DNA from: Schistosoma mansoni
Taxonomy: Eukaryota > Platyhelminthes > Trematoda > Strigeidida > Schistosomatidae
Assembly: GCF_000237925.1 (NCBI RefSeq)
Contig: NW_017386026.1
Span: 682,001 to 746,000, forward strand
DNA: 64,000 nucleotides
Direction of reading: 5' to 3'
The notes below the pieces were generated by a model. It was not told the origin of the DNA. It saw only the letters and a list, made by a program, of their open reading frames with translations, and searched no databases. Shown here piece by piece: positions 10,374 to 25,000 of this stretch; position 1 is the stretch's first letter; each line of letters begins with the position of its first letter. The translations under genes were made by a program, and so were the position numbers.

Positions 10374-13300
10374 AGAATTCGGTAGGTACTTACTTATGCC
10401 TGTTACCCCTCGTGGAGGAGCATGGGCCGCCCACCAGCATTCTCCGTCCAACCCTGTCCTGGGCAATCCTTTTCATATCTGCTTCTATTTCCCGGCGTAA
10501 TGTGTTCGTTGGCCTTCCTCTTTTCCGTCTCCCTTCAGGATTCCAAGTTAGGGATTGCCTCATGATTCAGTTTGGTGATTTCTTTAATGTATGTTCTATC
10601 CACTTGCAACGTTTTCCCCTAATTTCCTCTTCAGCTGGAAGCAGATTTTTCCTCTCCCATAAAACGCTGTTGCTGATAGTATCCGGCCAGTGAATGTTGA
10701 GTATTTTGTGTAGACAACTGTTTATAATTACTTGTACCTTCATGACGATGGATGTAGTAGTTCTCGAAGTTTCAGCTTCGTACAGTAGGACTGTCTTGAC
10801 GTTCGTATTGAAGATTCTCACTTTGAAGTTAGTTGACAGTTTTTTAGAGTTCCAAATGTTCTTCAATTGTAGAAATTCTGCCCTTGCCTTTCCAATCCTC
10901 TCCTTCACACCTTCATCCGATCCTCCTTGTTTATCAATGATGCTTCCCAGGTACGTGAGTGTTTCCACCTCTTCCAGAGTTTCGCCATCAAGTGTGATTG
11001 GGTTGGTGTTCTCTGTGTTGTACTTGAGAATCTTGCTTTTTTTGTGTATGTTGAGGCCTATTGATGCAGAGGCTGCTGCTACATTTGCTGTCTTCGTCTG
11101 TATATGTTCGTGTGCATGAGATAGGAGGGCTCGGTCATCTGCGAAGTCCAAATCGTCTAATTGGTTCTGAGATGTCCATTGTATTCCGTGCTTCCCCTCA
11201 GATGTCGAAGTCTTCATAATCCAGCCAATCACCAGAAGAAAAAGGAAGGAGGAGGGAAGACAGCCTTGTCTGACTCTATTCCCTACTGGAAATGCATCTG
11301 TCAACTGTCCTCCATGCACCACTTTGCATTGTAGTCCTTCGTATGAGTTCTGGATAATGTGGACAATCTTTTGAGGAACTCCATAGTGTCGAAGAAGTTT
11401 CCATAATGTTCTCCGGTCCACACTGTCAAACGCCTCATAGTCAACGAAGTTGATTTATAGTGACGAATTCCACTCAACTGATTGTTCAACGATGACCCGT
11501 AGTGTTGCAATTTGGTCTGTGCACGACCGATCCTTATGGGATACCGTCTGTTGATCTCGAAGTTGGGCGTCTACTGAGTCTTTCGTCCGGTTCAGCAACA
11601 CTCTGTTGAAAACTTTTCCTGGTACTGGCAACAGTGTGATGCCTCTGTAATTCTCACATTTGCTCAGATCTCCTTTCTTTGGTATCTTGATGAGGTATCC
11701 TTCTTTTCAGTCCGTTGGCATTTGTTCCTTTACCCAAATCTTCTTGAATAGAAGGTGAAGCATGTTTGCAGTTACTTCAATGTCTGACTTCAGCGCTTCA
11801 GCTGGTATATTGTCAGGTCCTGCCGCTTTCCCGCTCTTGATTTGTCTGATGGCCATCTTGACTTCTTCGGTCGTTGGTGGAGTGACAGATATAGGAAGGC
11901 CAGTGTGTGCTGCTTCGATGTCCGGTGGATTCAATGGAGCTGGCCTATATAGCAGTTCCTCGAAGTATTCCGCCCATCTTTTTCTCTGTTCTTGAATCTT
12001 CGTGATTGTCTTTCCTGCTTTGTCCTTGATTGGTCTCTCTGGTTTGCTATATCTCTCTGCCAGTTTCCTCGTTGTACTATATAGTTGTTTCATATTCCCT
12101 TCCCTTGCAGCTTTTTCCGCCGTCGTTGCTAATTCTCCCAGGTATTTCTGCTTGTCGGCTTTAATGCTTTCTTCACTTCCTTGTTTGCTTCTGTGTAGTC
12201 TGCTTGCGCCTTGACTTTCTCTGCTCGTGTTCGACTGTTGCTAATTACTGTCTTCTTGTTCTTCCTTTCTTGAGTCTTGTCCATCGTTCCCATAGAGATC
12301 CATTCCTTATGATGAAGCTTCCTAAGACCCAGAACCTCCTGACACGTTGAAGTTAGTGCTTCTTTTATCCCTTTCCAGTTGTCCTCTATCGTAGTTTCTT
12401 GTTCTTTCAGTAGATCCTGTAAAGTTTACAACCTGTTGTTGAGAATTAACTTGAATTCGTTAAGTTTGTCAGTCTGTCGAAGGAATGGTGTATTGAACCT
12501 TTGTAATGCTGTTTGTCCAGTGTTTCTTTAGCTTCAGTCCCATCTTGGCCACAACCAGATGGTAATCTGAAGCTATGTCAGCTCCTCTCCTGGTTCTCAC
12601 GTCTTCCATTGTCCTTCGGACTTTTTTGTTGATACAAATATGATCTATCTGGTTCTCTGTGGTGTGATCCGGTGAGATCCATGTAGCTTTGTGTATGCGT
12701 TTGTGTGGAAATATTATGCCGCCTATAACCAATTTGTTGAATACACATAGATTTGCGAATCTCTCCCTACTTTCAGTTCTCTCTCTTAGTCCATGTCGTC
12801 TAATTATATCTTCATATCCTGTGTTGTCCACTCCGACTTTAGCATTTAGATCTCCGATCAGGATGGTGGGGTTCTTTCTTGAGTACTTGGCTATGATTGA
12901 TTGCAGCTTGAGTAAAACTGATCTTTATCGTTGTCGTTGCTATCATGGGTGGGTGCATAACACTGGATAACATTCATTGTGATCCCTTGCTTCTTTGTTT
13001 TGAATGATGCTTTGATAATTCTGGATCCATGATATTCCCATCCTACAAGTGCATTTCGTGCTTCTCTGAAGAGCATTAGAGCAACTTCCTGAGTGTGTGG
13101 AGCATTTTCCGCTTCGTAACCGGAGTACAGCAGCATCTCTCCCGTACCTAGCCTTTGTTGTCCAGCTTGCGTCCGATGGGTTTCGCTGATTCCGAGTACT
13201 GCCAATTTGCATCTCCTCATTTCCATTGCTGTTTGACTGGTCTTCCCGGTCTCCCACAGTGTCCGGATGTTCGATGTACCTATAAAGAGTGTTGCTCTGG

Positions 13301-13541
13301 TTGTTAGAAAGCATCGGCCTCTTGACTTCCGAAAAATCTCGACTTTCATCACGAGGCGTCATAATTATTCCTTTAATTCCCAGGGCAGAGTTTAAATGGT
13401 TTGAATTATTTTTTCTGCTTAGCGTTTTTTAGCTAGTTTTTCTACGGGATGGGGTGGCTAACCCCATGCCCAACCCTCCTCCTTTACCCGGGCTTGGGAC
13501 CGGCAGTAACTCTAGAAGAGCTATAGGCGGAGTTAGAATTC
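10374..13541 (-). mobile_element. SR3/Perere-3-like RTE LINE, near full length, with 7-bp target duplication
   Basis: The 3154-bp insert at 10381-13534 lies antisense between AGAATTC repeats at 10374-10380 and 13535-13541. On its own strand it starts with a 5' UTR rich in CCGGTCCCAAGCCCGG. An apurinic-type endonuclease follows (12891-13352: GTSNIRTLWETGKT, LGISETHRTQAG; 12469-12831: WISPDHTTENQIDHICI, with DYHLV). The RT linker is at 11707-12093 (KSGKAAGPDNIPAEALK). The reverse transcriptase is at 10567-11421 ([31 protein letters not shown]). The 3' tail is a short TAAG-like repeat. Several frameshifts and stops break the single expected ORF, and the RT catalytic box reads FADD, as is usual for this group. 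It is dead as a protein source but young enough to keep its ends. Confidence 0.9.
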
Positions 13542-13559
13542 ATTTGGTGCTAAGAATAA

Positions 13560-13915
13560 TTTAACACACACGACATGGATCACTCATTGATCGATTACGT
13601 TTAGGGCTTTGTTTTTTATCTAAACATTAGGTTATGTCAAACAAGTGCAACATATATCTTCTAGAAGTCTCTATCGATCCGATCTTTTGTGCTTCATGTT
13701 TTGTTTAATGAGCATGGGGATAAATAGGTAAAAGTCATGATATATATTTCTACCTTAAGAAAGCAGATAAACTTTGTGGTATTGTCATGTATATTAAAAC
13801 TAGTACTCAGCATAAACAGTTAAGAGTGATTTTTCTTAACAAGATCTCAAAAAAGTATCATTCATGATGAAACTCGTATGTGAGGAATGTGAAAGTTGTT
13901 TCAAGCGAGTAGAAC
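13560..13915. other. Short unassigned spacer
   Basis: AT-rich sequence between two LINE pieces. Nothing recognised. Confidence 0.4.
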
Positions 13916-13917
13916 AA

Positions 13918-14135
13918 ATGATCAGTTCAGGCGATTGTAGGGAAGTGATCACTTGGAAACCTTAGTGGAAAACGAAAAGTGGGAGGGCAAAAAACACATT
14001 ACGTCGGGAATTAGAAGCAGATATCAAAAGAATGAATAGCTACTGGAAAAGATCGCCCAGGACTGGGATTAATGGGGTATCATGATCAGTGGCCTATGCT
14101 CCTTCACTAGGGGTAACAGGTGTAGGTGATTTAGA
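13918..14135 (+). mobile_element. SR3/Perere-3-like LINE, 3' terminal fragment
   Basis: Encodes the basic C-terminal tail of the family (KSGRAKNTLRRELEADIKRMNSYWK) followed by a 3' region with GGGGTAACAGGTGTA, like the end of the 10381-13534 copy but on the opposite strand. It is strongly 5' truncated and carries stops. Confidence 0.75.
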
Positions 14136-17100
14136 ACTACAAGTTGAACAACCTCTAGTGCTAACAAATCATATAAATGATTTTAAGCGATGTTCTCCAG
14201 AGTTCTAGTGAGAAGCTGTGACTGGTGAATTTCAACCGTATTAAGGAGAGATAAATATCATCGTATCAAGTGGTGGTAAAACCTACCACAGTTAAATGTA
14301 TACTTTTATATATGATACTGAATAAGATATAAAGTGATATTCGTTGAATCCAGTGACGATTAATACCACTTGACTAATTTAAATAAAAAAAGTGCACAAG
14401 TTGTCTGTATATTTATAAGTCTATTAAATACAATGATGCTTAACAAAAAGTTTAGGGGTGTGAAAGTGGGTTTCAATGTACTCTTCTATCAATTACCCTT
14501 AGACTAATCAAGAACATTATTCCAATCGTTCAATGAAGAGCCTACTTTCTGATCAATAAGCGGTGGTTTTTCACTAACTCCAACTATTTCGAACAGAGGG
14601 TTTGAGCTGTTTTTGGGCGTCAGATTGTTCGTAAAAGTAACCCACGGTTAAGTCTTTTGACAGCGGGAAAAACAAAGAATCTATTCTTTGTTAATTTCTG
14701 AAACTGTTGTACTTAACTTCGTGTGTAAAACTCACGTGTCTGCATTAAGTGTCGCCACGTGCTAAATCTAAAATCCTGACTTCCATTGCACTCGTTGATA
14801 GCTGTTTAGTCATCATGGATATTAACTTTTGGTTCACTAAATAATTCACTTATTCTGCATACTTTGTGTCTGTGATTGCATTACCTCAATTTACAGTCTT
14901 ATTTAATAAGTTCAATGTAACGAAATAAGTATTCAGACTAAGTAACTAACAATGTACTATTCATTTTGATAAAGTCATGCTTCGTCAGTTGTTACCTAAT
15001 ATCAATGTTTCTCTAAAAATTTGATTAGTCTTAATTTTTCTAGGCGTTTGAAAAAATAGCAAACGATTTGTCTAGGTATGTTTCGTTATAGCCTCTTAAA
15101 ATCATCAAGTTTTATCCATATTCAAATTATCTGTGACAAACATCATAGGTGTGCCGTTGATCAAATGACTGTCACGATGTTTTGACCATAGGATCTAAAT
15201 ACTATCCATTATGTGTTTATTCGAATGATTGATTACTTGAATCCATGAGAATATACTATGTACATGTATGTATTTGTTCATCGATCAATGTACTGAAATA
15301 TTGTATTGAGTGCTGCATGTCGTTTGGTATAGAACTATGTGCATACAATATAATTTCAGTTAGGTTATCTGAAATATGCAATGATAATGATAGAGGTTGA
15401 AAGGGGATTTTAATTGCACCACGATTTGAACAAGTAACCTTTGGGCTGTTTGAAGTAGATATTTATGTACTAATGATTGATCTTTATTAAGTAAATGTCG
15501 TGATTATATACTAAAAAACCAACTGTCTTAATAATTGTGCATAAATAAAGCATACTTTAGGTTGCTAGGACTTTTCCAATCATCAATTAGTAAAGTATAC
15601 ATGATTGATATTCATGGAAGCATTTCGATGTTAAAAATCTTTCAAAGCCTTTAATATTTATCTTTCAGTAATTAAATGTATTAGAGGGTTAGTAAAATTG
15701 ATTTTAGCGGATTCGGCTGAAGATCAAAACTTGAAAAACGATAATCTGGATTGTCGTACTTATTTTTTCAGTGCAGTTCAAAATGAACTGAAACTTTCCA
15801 GGTCTTAAAAAAAGATTCGTGTAACAATATGTACTCTACCCGTACAATGTAATTAGAATGATAATGTCTCGACTAACGTGTGCTTTGATCTCGACCAAGT
15901 TAGAATACACCGATTGGTCCATCTTCAATTAGTCAATGGTAGTGCACGAATCAGTACGGTAGATGATTCTTATGTACATTTTTATAACTGTACCTTTGTT
16001 CAATTTTATCAAAATGTAAATTGTTTCCTCTTAATTCTGATTTGTCGAGCTTTGAGTGAAGTATGATATCTAAAGGATATGAGACAGTAGAGAAAAACGT
16101 AATTTATGTCTAAACACTAGACATTCACAATTTGTTTTACAAGGAACTTGTATTAAGTAACATGTGATTATTACTTTTCTATCGACCAATTCTTTTGTTG
16201 ACTGACAAGTAGGCAATTAAATATAATTAGGTAAGTTTTATGAACATGGCAGAATGCGTACAAATTCTCATGAACTAATTCATTAATGATAGTTATCACG
16301 CTGTTTTAGATCATTACATGGCTTATAAAATGTTAATAAAGAATAATGATCTCTGCATGTGATAATCTATTCTTATGTTTCTCTTCTTTCACTTAGTCAC
16401 TAATCATCATATTATCTTAACTTATATTTGACTCAGTACAGCTTATCGAACTGCAATCTAGTTGTAATCTCTTCCCGTAACGATGTTAAATGGTACATGG
16501 AAATGCTGTGAGCTTTGCTGGAATTGTTATTACTAAATGTGAATACAGTTCACATTATGCAAGATAATATTAAATTGATTTAGATATCCCATGAGTAACT
16601 AGTATATGCTTACTGTGAAATACTTGTGGATGTATTACCGTATAAATCAATATTGTTACTGAAATATGTGATCGGTTAACTATTTTAATGTCTTATATGC
16701 TCACCTGTAGTTTAAGGTCATTCGAATTGTATGTAACCAATATTGTCGATATCACTGAGCTTTATCGCACTATATCCAAGTACTCGGGGGTATTAGGACT
16801 CAGTCTGTATGGCTTTACCATATCTTTGGGCAAAAATGTTAGCAATAATTATTTAATATAGTCCTGTTGATAGTATCTCCTAGTCGTAATCATCATGTTA
16901 TTTAATCCGGATGAGATTAATCGTCTGTGCGTACCATACAAGTAGATGATGTGGTTGACATGGTTCCAAGTTGTAATGAAGTAGTCAAAAGTGTATCCAC
17001 TTGAATACTATTTTTAATTATTAAGATGGTAATGATCTTTAACTTAAGCTGGTTTTAATGGTTGTGTTTTCTAAGCTCCATGGAGAGATTATCACAATGT

Positions 17101-17930
17101 TTATTGCTTTTTGTAGTACGTTTTTATTGAGTCTTCAATTTGTTAATCCATATGTAGTAAAACACGTTTCAAATAATCAGTTTTTTTACGAATTTACTGG
17201 TAAAGTTACTAAACTGTCTTAACTTTCAGTTTAGATATGTTGGCAGATAATAACATGAAGTTGAGAGACTGGGGGTTAGGTGATAAGCAAATGTAGATTT
17301 CTTTTAACTAATTCGCGTCCAAATTTAGTCTCAATGAACAAATAATTTCGAAAACTTATTGGCAATAAGAATATTGGTGAAAAGGAAGAGTCAATTAACT
17401 AATTTCATAAAACTGAGGAGAATAGTTATCCCACTAATCCATGATTCGTCTAAATCTACTATAATAAGGGCATTGCGATCATATGGTTTTCATAATTCAT
17501 ATCTCACCGTTCTCCCGATTTTTAGGTATATCTAGGTTAGTATACCGTAAAATTGCAAAGCAGTTGATTCCCATTTTAGAACTACAAATATTAGCTGTAA
17601 ATGAACATGTTTTACTCTCTTTAGAATGCACACAAAATCTATCAATATTTATTTTCATTTCATAAAAGGTGTAATAGTTATTGTAACTAACTTCTGACCA
17701 CTAAATCACAGATTATGCTTTCAATTTATTTACTTTAGCTTAAGCAACCAGATATCAATCACGGGAAATTTCAGCCACCAACTAGTATACACTCATCACC
17801 GAGTTACATTACTGTAAATATTTTGAAATTTCGGATGTAAAAAAGCCGCATAATCCTGATTAATGTTACAAAAAATGTGATCTAGGTGACAAAAACGTTT
17901 AGGCTGGCTAAGTAGAGCTATCAAATATGA
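14136..17930. other. Long AT-rich intergenic stretch, nothing recognised
   Basis: About 3.8 kb between the LINE fragment and the SINE near 17940. Open frames at 15878-16066 and 17483-17665 are short and have no recognisable domain. No tRNA, rRNA or transposon ends were seen. Confidence 0.45.
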
Positions 17931-17939
17931 GCTACAGAC

Positions 17940-18068
17940 ATCAAACGTCAAGCGGTAAACTAGTGGTTAAAGCACTTAGATTTCAAGCAATATATTAGCC
18001 ACTTCAGTCTGAGCGATTAAGTCGTGTCAGCAAACCTTGAAACGTGTCTTGAATTAGCTCCACAGAGA
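17940..18068 (+). mobile_element. Decayed SmAlpha-type SINE
   Basis: An A-box-like AGTGGTTAAAGC near 17965 is followed about 80 bases later by CAAACCTTGAAACGTGTCTTGAATT (18032-18056). That lines up with the GAAAC/GTC half of the hammerhead SINE at 21600-21775. The CUGANGA half is not preserved. This is an old, inactive copy. Confidence 0.4.
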
Positions 18069-18104
18069 GATACAGTAAACAAGTAAAATCCACATCTCAT
18101 TTGT

Positions 18105-18769
18105 AGCATAGGCTAGACATCCGTCTTCCATTCAAAGAATACTGAGCAACAATTTGTCGTTTTAATTTATGGGTGTGAAACATGGCCTCAGGTCGGCACT
18201 TGATAATAGATGGCTCCAAAGTATTTTCATGTATGTTGGTGTCACTAAGTGAGCAACACTGCAGTAGAGTAAGGATGAGAAACTGAATGGTGAGGTAGTG
18301 AATCTTCATCGACTGAAGCGGGTTGGGCATGTATCGCGTAGTCTCAGACACCACCTTAATAGACGACGTTAGCTGAAAGTTCGAAGCAGCCAAAACACAC
18401 ATGTCATCACCTCATGAAGTCACTGACTGTTAGATTGGGCCGTGTAATGGCAAACTAGCTGGAGTCTGGGTAGTTATCATTGACAGTGGTTGAAAACGTC
18501 GGATGACATGGCTCAGAATTGATAATTATGGTACAGATCCATTTACTTTGTATTCTTCTCGATCCTGAGTTTCGAAATGATCCCATACTTTTTATCCCAA
18601 CAATTCATTTCTGGAGTCACATGGTATATATTTAGTCTTTCTTATTACCACTAATACTATTACTACTCTCGGATCTGCGCTGACTATTTCATCCAGATAA
18701 TCTGATATGGCAACTCGAACGAATAAACGTATACGCCAGGTTTTACATTCCATTTAACTGACTGACTTA
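18105..18769 (+). mobile_element. SR2-type RTE LINE, 3' fragment
   Basis: Translates in pieces to the SR2 C-terminus (LIYGCETWP-like, the RW-GHV-like block, DMAQN-like end). Stops and frameshifts are frequent. The last 60 bases end in AACTGACTGACT, like the tail of the full element at 60891. It is 5' truncated, diverged, and lies about 300 bp past the ABCE1 stop codon in the convergent direction. Confidence 0.75.
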
Positions 18770-19075
18770 TAGTTTTATGAAAGATGTTACTTCTGCAACT
18801 GATGTAACAAACTACGACTCACTTCAATATTTCCGAAAAGAGTCCTTCTTAAAGCAAGTTTTAAGTTGAAAAAACTTTAATTCCAATAATTGTATAATAT
18901 ATTAATAACCTAGTCAGTTACCGAATTGGCAAGTGATTAGTCAGAGAAATTAAATCATTACACATATTACACCAACCATATACACAGATTTCTGACAGAA
19001 AAGCAAAACCCGACAGGCATTGTTGAAAAACTTGCAAAGAGTGAGAAGGTAGACAGGTCTATAAACAAAGAAAAT

Positions 19076-22000
19076 TTAATCTCCAAGAAAAAAATAATTG
19101 CCACTTCTTTTCTGTTCAACATCTTTGACCGAATTTAATTTGTTGATTCTTGGTCTAGCATTGGTTGGATCACGTCGAAATGTTATATCAAGTGATTGTA
19201 AAAATTTATTCATGCCAGTAACTAAATTTTGTGGTCTATAATCAAAGTGAAAAAATATAGAAATTAGAGTACATCATGTGATAGAAATTTTGAAAAAAGT
19301 AAATTATTGTATCCCATTCTTTTCGATGGAATTGTCGAGCACTCATACAGAATTAAGTATTCAATTGATAAATACAGTTATTAATAAATAATACTGTTTA
19401 AAAAGATCATAGTCCCATTCTACATACTATCGGTTATATCTTGATACAAAAAATGAACTTCACAAAAAGGATGAAACATACATTATTACATCTTAATGTT
19501 AACAATGAACAAGAATTGTATTCCGTTTGAGTGTGTATGCGTGTGATTACTTAACTGATTTTCCAAGTTATTCATATATGAAGTTGGATTCGATATAAGT
19601 TGGTTTATGAACACAAATTTAAATTTGGTGCAAATATTTGGGTTGCATTGAAAGAGAAATTATTTAATAACAGTAGGTGGTGAAACATGAATTATCGTCA
19701 GAAGATAACTGTAGATTACTATTCAAGAGCTAATATTACCGAATTATATGTTAAGTCTCGTGAGTGTCCCAACAGAAATCAGTTATAAACAACATGGAAT
19801 TTGGCACAGATGTACGTCACCTCAAATTGTAACACCATATTAGCAAGAGATGAAATTAACAAGATTATTAGTAAAGGAGTCGAAATAACCGTAGTTGCAA
19901 TGATAATGAAGAGAAAACTTTGAGAATGTGATATAAAAAATACAGAATGAAAGAATAATGAGATTCAAAATATTGACAATAAAAAGTATATGCATCTACG
20001 CTATATCACCCGACGTCTTCAAACACTTATCGCAGTTAATGAGTGAGCTTGAATCAAATAGTTTGCACTTATCAACATGGGTCAAACTAACAGTCAATGA
20101 CTATGGACTAATGGCATATATTGGTTTGTCAGAATGACTCTCTTTTAGCTTAACTCCTACACCATTTAACATTGCCCGTTGAGGTAGGTGATAGTTGAAT
20201 ATATAAGCGTCTTGGTTAACTCAGTCGACGAAAATCTAGTCTCAAGCGTTAACCTTATCAATGGACTCGATGAGATTGGGTTAGCAAAAAACATCTAGGA
20301 TGATGTAAAAATATTCTTTTTCACTTACTATTCATCATATTTAAAAGTTGAACGATGAGAGTTAGTCTGCAGACAATTTTAATGGAACGTATTTTCAACC
20401 CAAATATCTAAGCATGAGAACCTACATACTTCATTTTGGGTAACCGGGTCGTAGTACCAAATAGTCAACATCAATAATCAATGTATGGTTGCCTTAATTC
20501 CGAATACAAAATAATTGAGCTTGGTAAATGATGAGTTGCAAGATACTGTGATGCATCCAACAATTTGAAGAATGAATTAATTTTGTATCATTTTCTGCTG
20601 GAGACACATGTTAGATGCAAGCCGAAAATATTAGAATTTTCAGAACTATTCTGCAGCGAAATATCATATCCACTTTTATGTAATTATTAAATATGTTCTT
20701 TATGATACTTTTATATTGCCCAAATTGTATGCTTTTATTTAAATCAGTGACTGATGATATGTCCCTTTTACAGTTCATGAATTACAGTTAATTAACTATA
20801 TACCTATCAATCAGTTTTATATCACAAATAATCTAGTTATTTAAAGCGGGTTGTGGTCGTATGTAATTGATGTATATTATCCTGTGAGTTTTTGAGTCAT
20901 AAAATATACAAAGTAGATCGGTTAACTTTTATTGTGTTTTGATTGGGCAAGTTGAGAGCCAGAATGAAGCTGTGTGGGCTAATAATCAATGTCAGCACAA
21001 TTAGTGGACATATTGGTTAAAAAAGGTCATTAATGTTATTTGATGTACGCGGACTTGATAGTTCAGTAATCCAATTAAGTGGATATATAAACGTTGAATT
21101 CGTAACATCTCATGCAGAAATATCTTTAGTGATAAACAAACTAACAACGACTGAATACACTCACGTTGTTGCTGTAGCTTTAACACCAGGCTGACCGTCA
21201 AATACAACAACTCGATCGGCTAAATATGTTGCCATAATAAAATCATGTTCTACGATAAAAGCTGTCTTTTTAGCATGCAGTATAAATCGTTTAATAACTT
21301 TTGCGGCATGTAAACGCTGTTCTGAATCTAAATAAGCTGACGGCTCATCAATTAAATAGACATCAGCTGGTTGGCCAAGGCACAATGTAATAGCCAATCG
21401 TTGTAATTCACCACCAGATAAGTTCATTACCTTGAAAAGAAACAAAACAAACGTATGGTATAAAAAGACTTTAGGTAATCCGCACAGGATGTACAGATAT
21501 CTAAAGAGAGCGATCAATTGCAATCATAAACACCAATGGAGAGATTCAAACACCCAACGCAAACGAATTAAAATTCACCTCATTCCACAAGCCAGTGGCT
21601 ATCTGGACTCAGTAGCTAAGTAGATAACGTGTTGGTGTTTAATACTACAGGTACTGGGATCGAATCACGAAGTAAACATCATCTCCAGAACGCAAGTATA
21701 TCCAGTTGGTGCGTTCCAACCAGGACGAAACGTGCGTCCTGAATTCCACTGCTAAACACAACCCGTCACTGTTTAAATAAGATTAGTTGATTTGTAGACA
21801 ATAAACTTGTGAAAATAATGGATAAATCTTAACTAATTTACACAGCGTTGTCCTTTGTTTAAGGAAAGCCTTTGATTAAGTCTTACATGATCATAGGATA
21901 AAGAGTACGTAATTCGGAGGATTTCAAGAATAAAATGGGACATTCTAATATTTATTTATTGAAGGTGATTGATTTTGAATGACTATTTTAAGCAAAAAAT

Positions 22001-25000
22001 GAGACAGTATTGTGACAATGTAAAAACTTAGTTGATATAAATCATCTATCGACTAAAAAGATCTTATTGTCTATCACAGATTACTAATTAATGGGAGGAT
22101 ATTATTTCTTCTTACTGTTATATCCCGGCGAGAATTATGAAAGGTAACTTTTGAGAACTATTTCTGGACAAATATTGTGCGTACATTCTTACTACCCAGT
22201 AACTAAATTATGTTTATCTAGACTCCTCTTATTATAAGCTTTATTTGGACCTATAAACTATTATTATACGGTTTACAGTTCTTGAGTTATGCCCAGTATA
22301 TTAATTACAGTCTCCCACATTTACAGCCACTTTTGGCTAAATCTTGTACAAATGTTAATTTCTATTTTATGGTACGATGTATTCTGTTTGGTTTGTATAT
22401 AAATCAGGTATGTTTGAAATACATGATTCATATCGCGGAGACTGAGATTGGTGTTCTGGACTTAACAAGCACGGGCTACGCTTGAAGGACCGATAAGGAC
22501 TCTACACTGCTCGTACGTGTTTTATGCATCATTGGACCGGTCGATAATTCTCTGTTCTCTAATTGGCGGTATCATTATGTCATATATTGATAAGGGCACA
22601 GGGCTATAAGTTACAACACATTACAGAATGAATTCAGTTAGAGAACTATTAAAAACCGGGAAGCAATAAATGGCTGTCTCGTCGTTGATTGAGACCTCAC
22701 GCAGTATGTATCTATGGTCTGATCTGGGGTTGAACCTGAGACATTCAGCACTTGCAGCGAGCTCTTAAACTTTTGACCACCTAGCTGAGAATTAATAGTT
22801 TACAATTGATAACGTTACTTAATTCGTGATACTAGACTACGGTACCATCATCCTTTGTTAACGATTATATTTACCTTACCCTTAATACGGTTGAAATTCA
22901 CCGGTCACAGTTTCTCACTATAACTCTGGAAATCACCGCTCAAAATCATTTGCATGACGATTTTTAACATCAGTGGTTGTGGAGGTTGTTGAGTTTGTAG
23001 TTCTACATCACTATTTGACTGTTGTTGTTGTTTCCTGCTTCTCTAGTGGTTCTATAGAACCAGGGATGAGATGCAAAGAATGAATCAATTTAGTAACTTT
23101 AAACTTACAATTACGAACAATTCATCGAAACAAATGATTTACTAGCTACTTGACATTTGATATTGGCCTCGTTGGTCTTAAAAAATCTAACTAAATGAAG
23201 GGGCACGGCTAAGGATTCATGCTATTTCTTGGTACGTAAAAGTTAATATGAAAAGATTCCTATATCCATTTGATAGTGTAATACTCCCCCACCTCTAGAC
23301 ATAAACAAACATACCATTTCTGTTTCACTAATGCCGTAGTAAGCACCATCTAAGTACAACGTTTTGAAAAACTCGGTATTAGTGTAGTCAAACTCTGTCA
23401 CATAAAGTTGCCTATTCTACTACTTGGTTATCTCTATGAAAAAGAAAATACAATCGGTACATATAAGTATATCATGTTGAAACACAATATAAAAACTTAT
23501 CGCTTACTTGCTGATCATAGAGTCGTTCCATTTGTAATGGTTTAAGCACATCTGTTGAAAATTGTGAATGTGTAAACGAATCACGAATTTTCTCCAAAAG
23601 TAGATTTTGAACTGTTTTCTCTGATTTTGGACTAATCTTTTGTGGTTTATATGATACATGTAAAACTGGACACTTTTGATCACCATCAGGTTTCAGATTG
23701 CCAGCCAGCATACGAATAAAAGTAGTTTTACCAGTACCATTCTCACCTAGCATTACAATAATTTCAGAATCAGTAAACGATCCAGCCTCCACTGTCAAAT
23801 CGAATGAACCCAAATTTTTATACATAGTTGGATAATCGTAACGAGCTGTACGTTTTAATTCTTCTTCGTTACCGGTTTCGGACACCTTAAAAATTCAAAA
23901 AATAACACAGATTATTTCAAAATATATCAAATAGAGAAATAATGCTATTAGCACACCTAAATAACGGTAATTTTCTGATATGACATATTGCAACACTATT
24001 TACAAGTAGTAAACTTTTTGTGTAAAATATGTTTGAACACCTGCAGTAGATTACACTATATGTTCACAAACATTACTATGCACCGTAAGTTTGAGATATT
24101 TTATTAATTGCCATTATAATCCGATAAATTTGTGTTATAATTTGCATCGCGTGAGTGATGCTGAATCTTGAAACCAAGAAATGGAAACGGTCGACGAAAA
24201 ATGGCAACCCTATGAGATTGGCTTACAGCTTTTCCTACCGCAGAAATGGTGACATAATTGTATGGAACGCTTTAAATTACACAGGAACTCTCTAACTAAC
24301 TAACTAATAATACAATGATTTAAAATGTGATCAGAAGCTACGATTTAAACACACTGGATGTAACAACGTTGGATACCATCCAGTTGTTCTAACAAAAACG
24401 AACATTCTCTCGACACCAGTTGCAAATTTATACTAAAATTAATCTGACACACTAAACATGTAGTCCGCAATATGAGACTTAGTAGTGTTACATCCTAGCG
24501 AAGATCAAGTGATGAGTAACTTGTGAGAACTACTAATTCATTAATAGTATACATATAGTATGAGACGGTATATGGTATGAGATGGAAGCAGCAGCTGCAT
24601 CTGGTAACTGCCGGAGCCACTGGCAGCAAGAAGTCTGGTGTGAGCAAAACAATCTGTGAGGATGACGTGATGCCAATCACTAACATTTGTCGACGTCTTG
24701 GACGATGGGCGGAATTTTTTGAAGGGCAGTTCAACTGGCCTGCTGCTCAGGCAACATCAACCAGTTTGTCCTGCCCCCCATGGCCGGTGACGACTGATCC
24801 ACCAAATGAGGCGGAAGTCCGCAAGGATCTCCAACTCTTGAAACGTTACAAATCACCGGGCCCAGATGACTTACCTCCGGCTATTTTTAAAGATGGTGGT
24901 GACTTTCTGACTAACGAACTGACTGTGTTGTTTGCAAAGGTTTGGGAGCAAGAAAGTGTTCCAACATCATGGAATGAGTCGATAGTCGTCCCTATCTTTA

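Noticed and set aside
22282-22485. A 67-codon frame found again at 26696-26911, tempting as a conserved small protein
   Set aside because: It lies in a recent DNA duplicate (about 99% identical), so protein similarity is explained by the repeat. There is no start context or domain.
22726-22795. A/B box pairs that could mark real tRNA genes, also at 32812-32920 and 45053-45110
   Set aside because: No cloverleaf with paired acceptor ends could be drawn. Each continues into SINE or hammerhead sequence.
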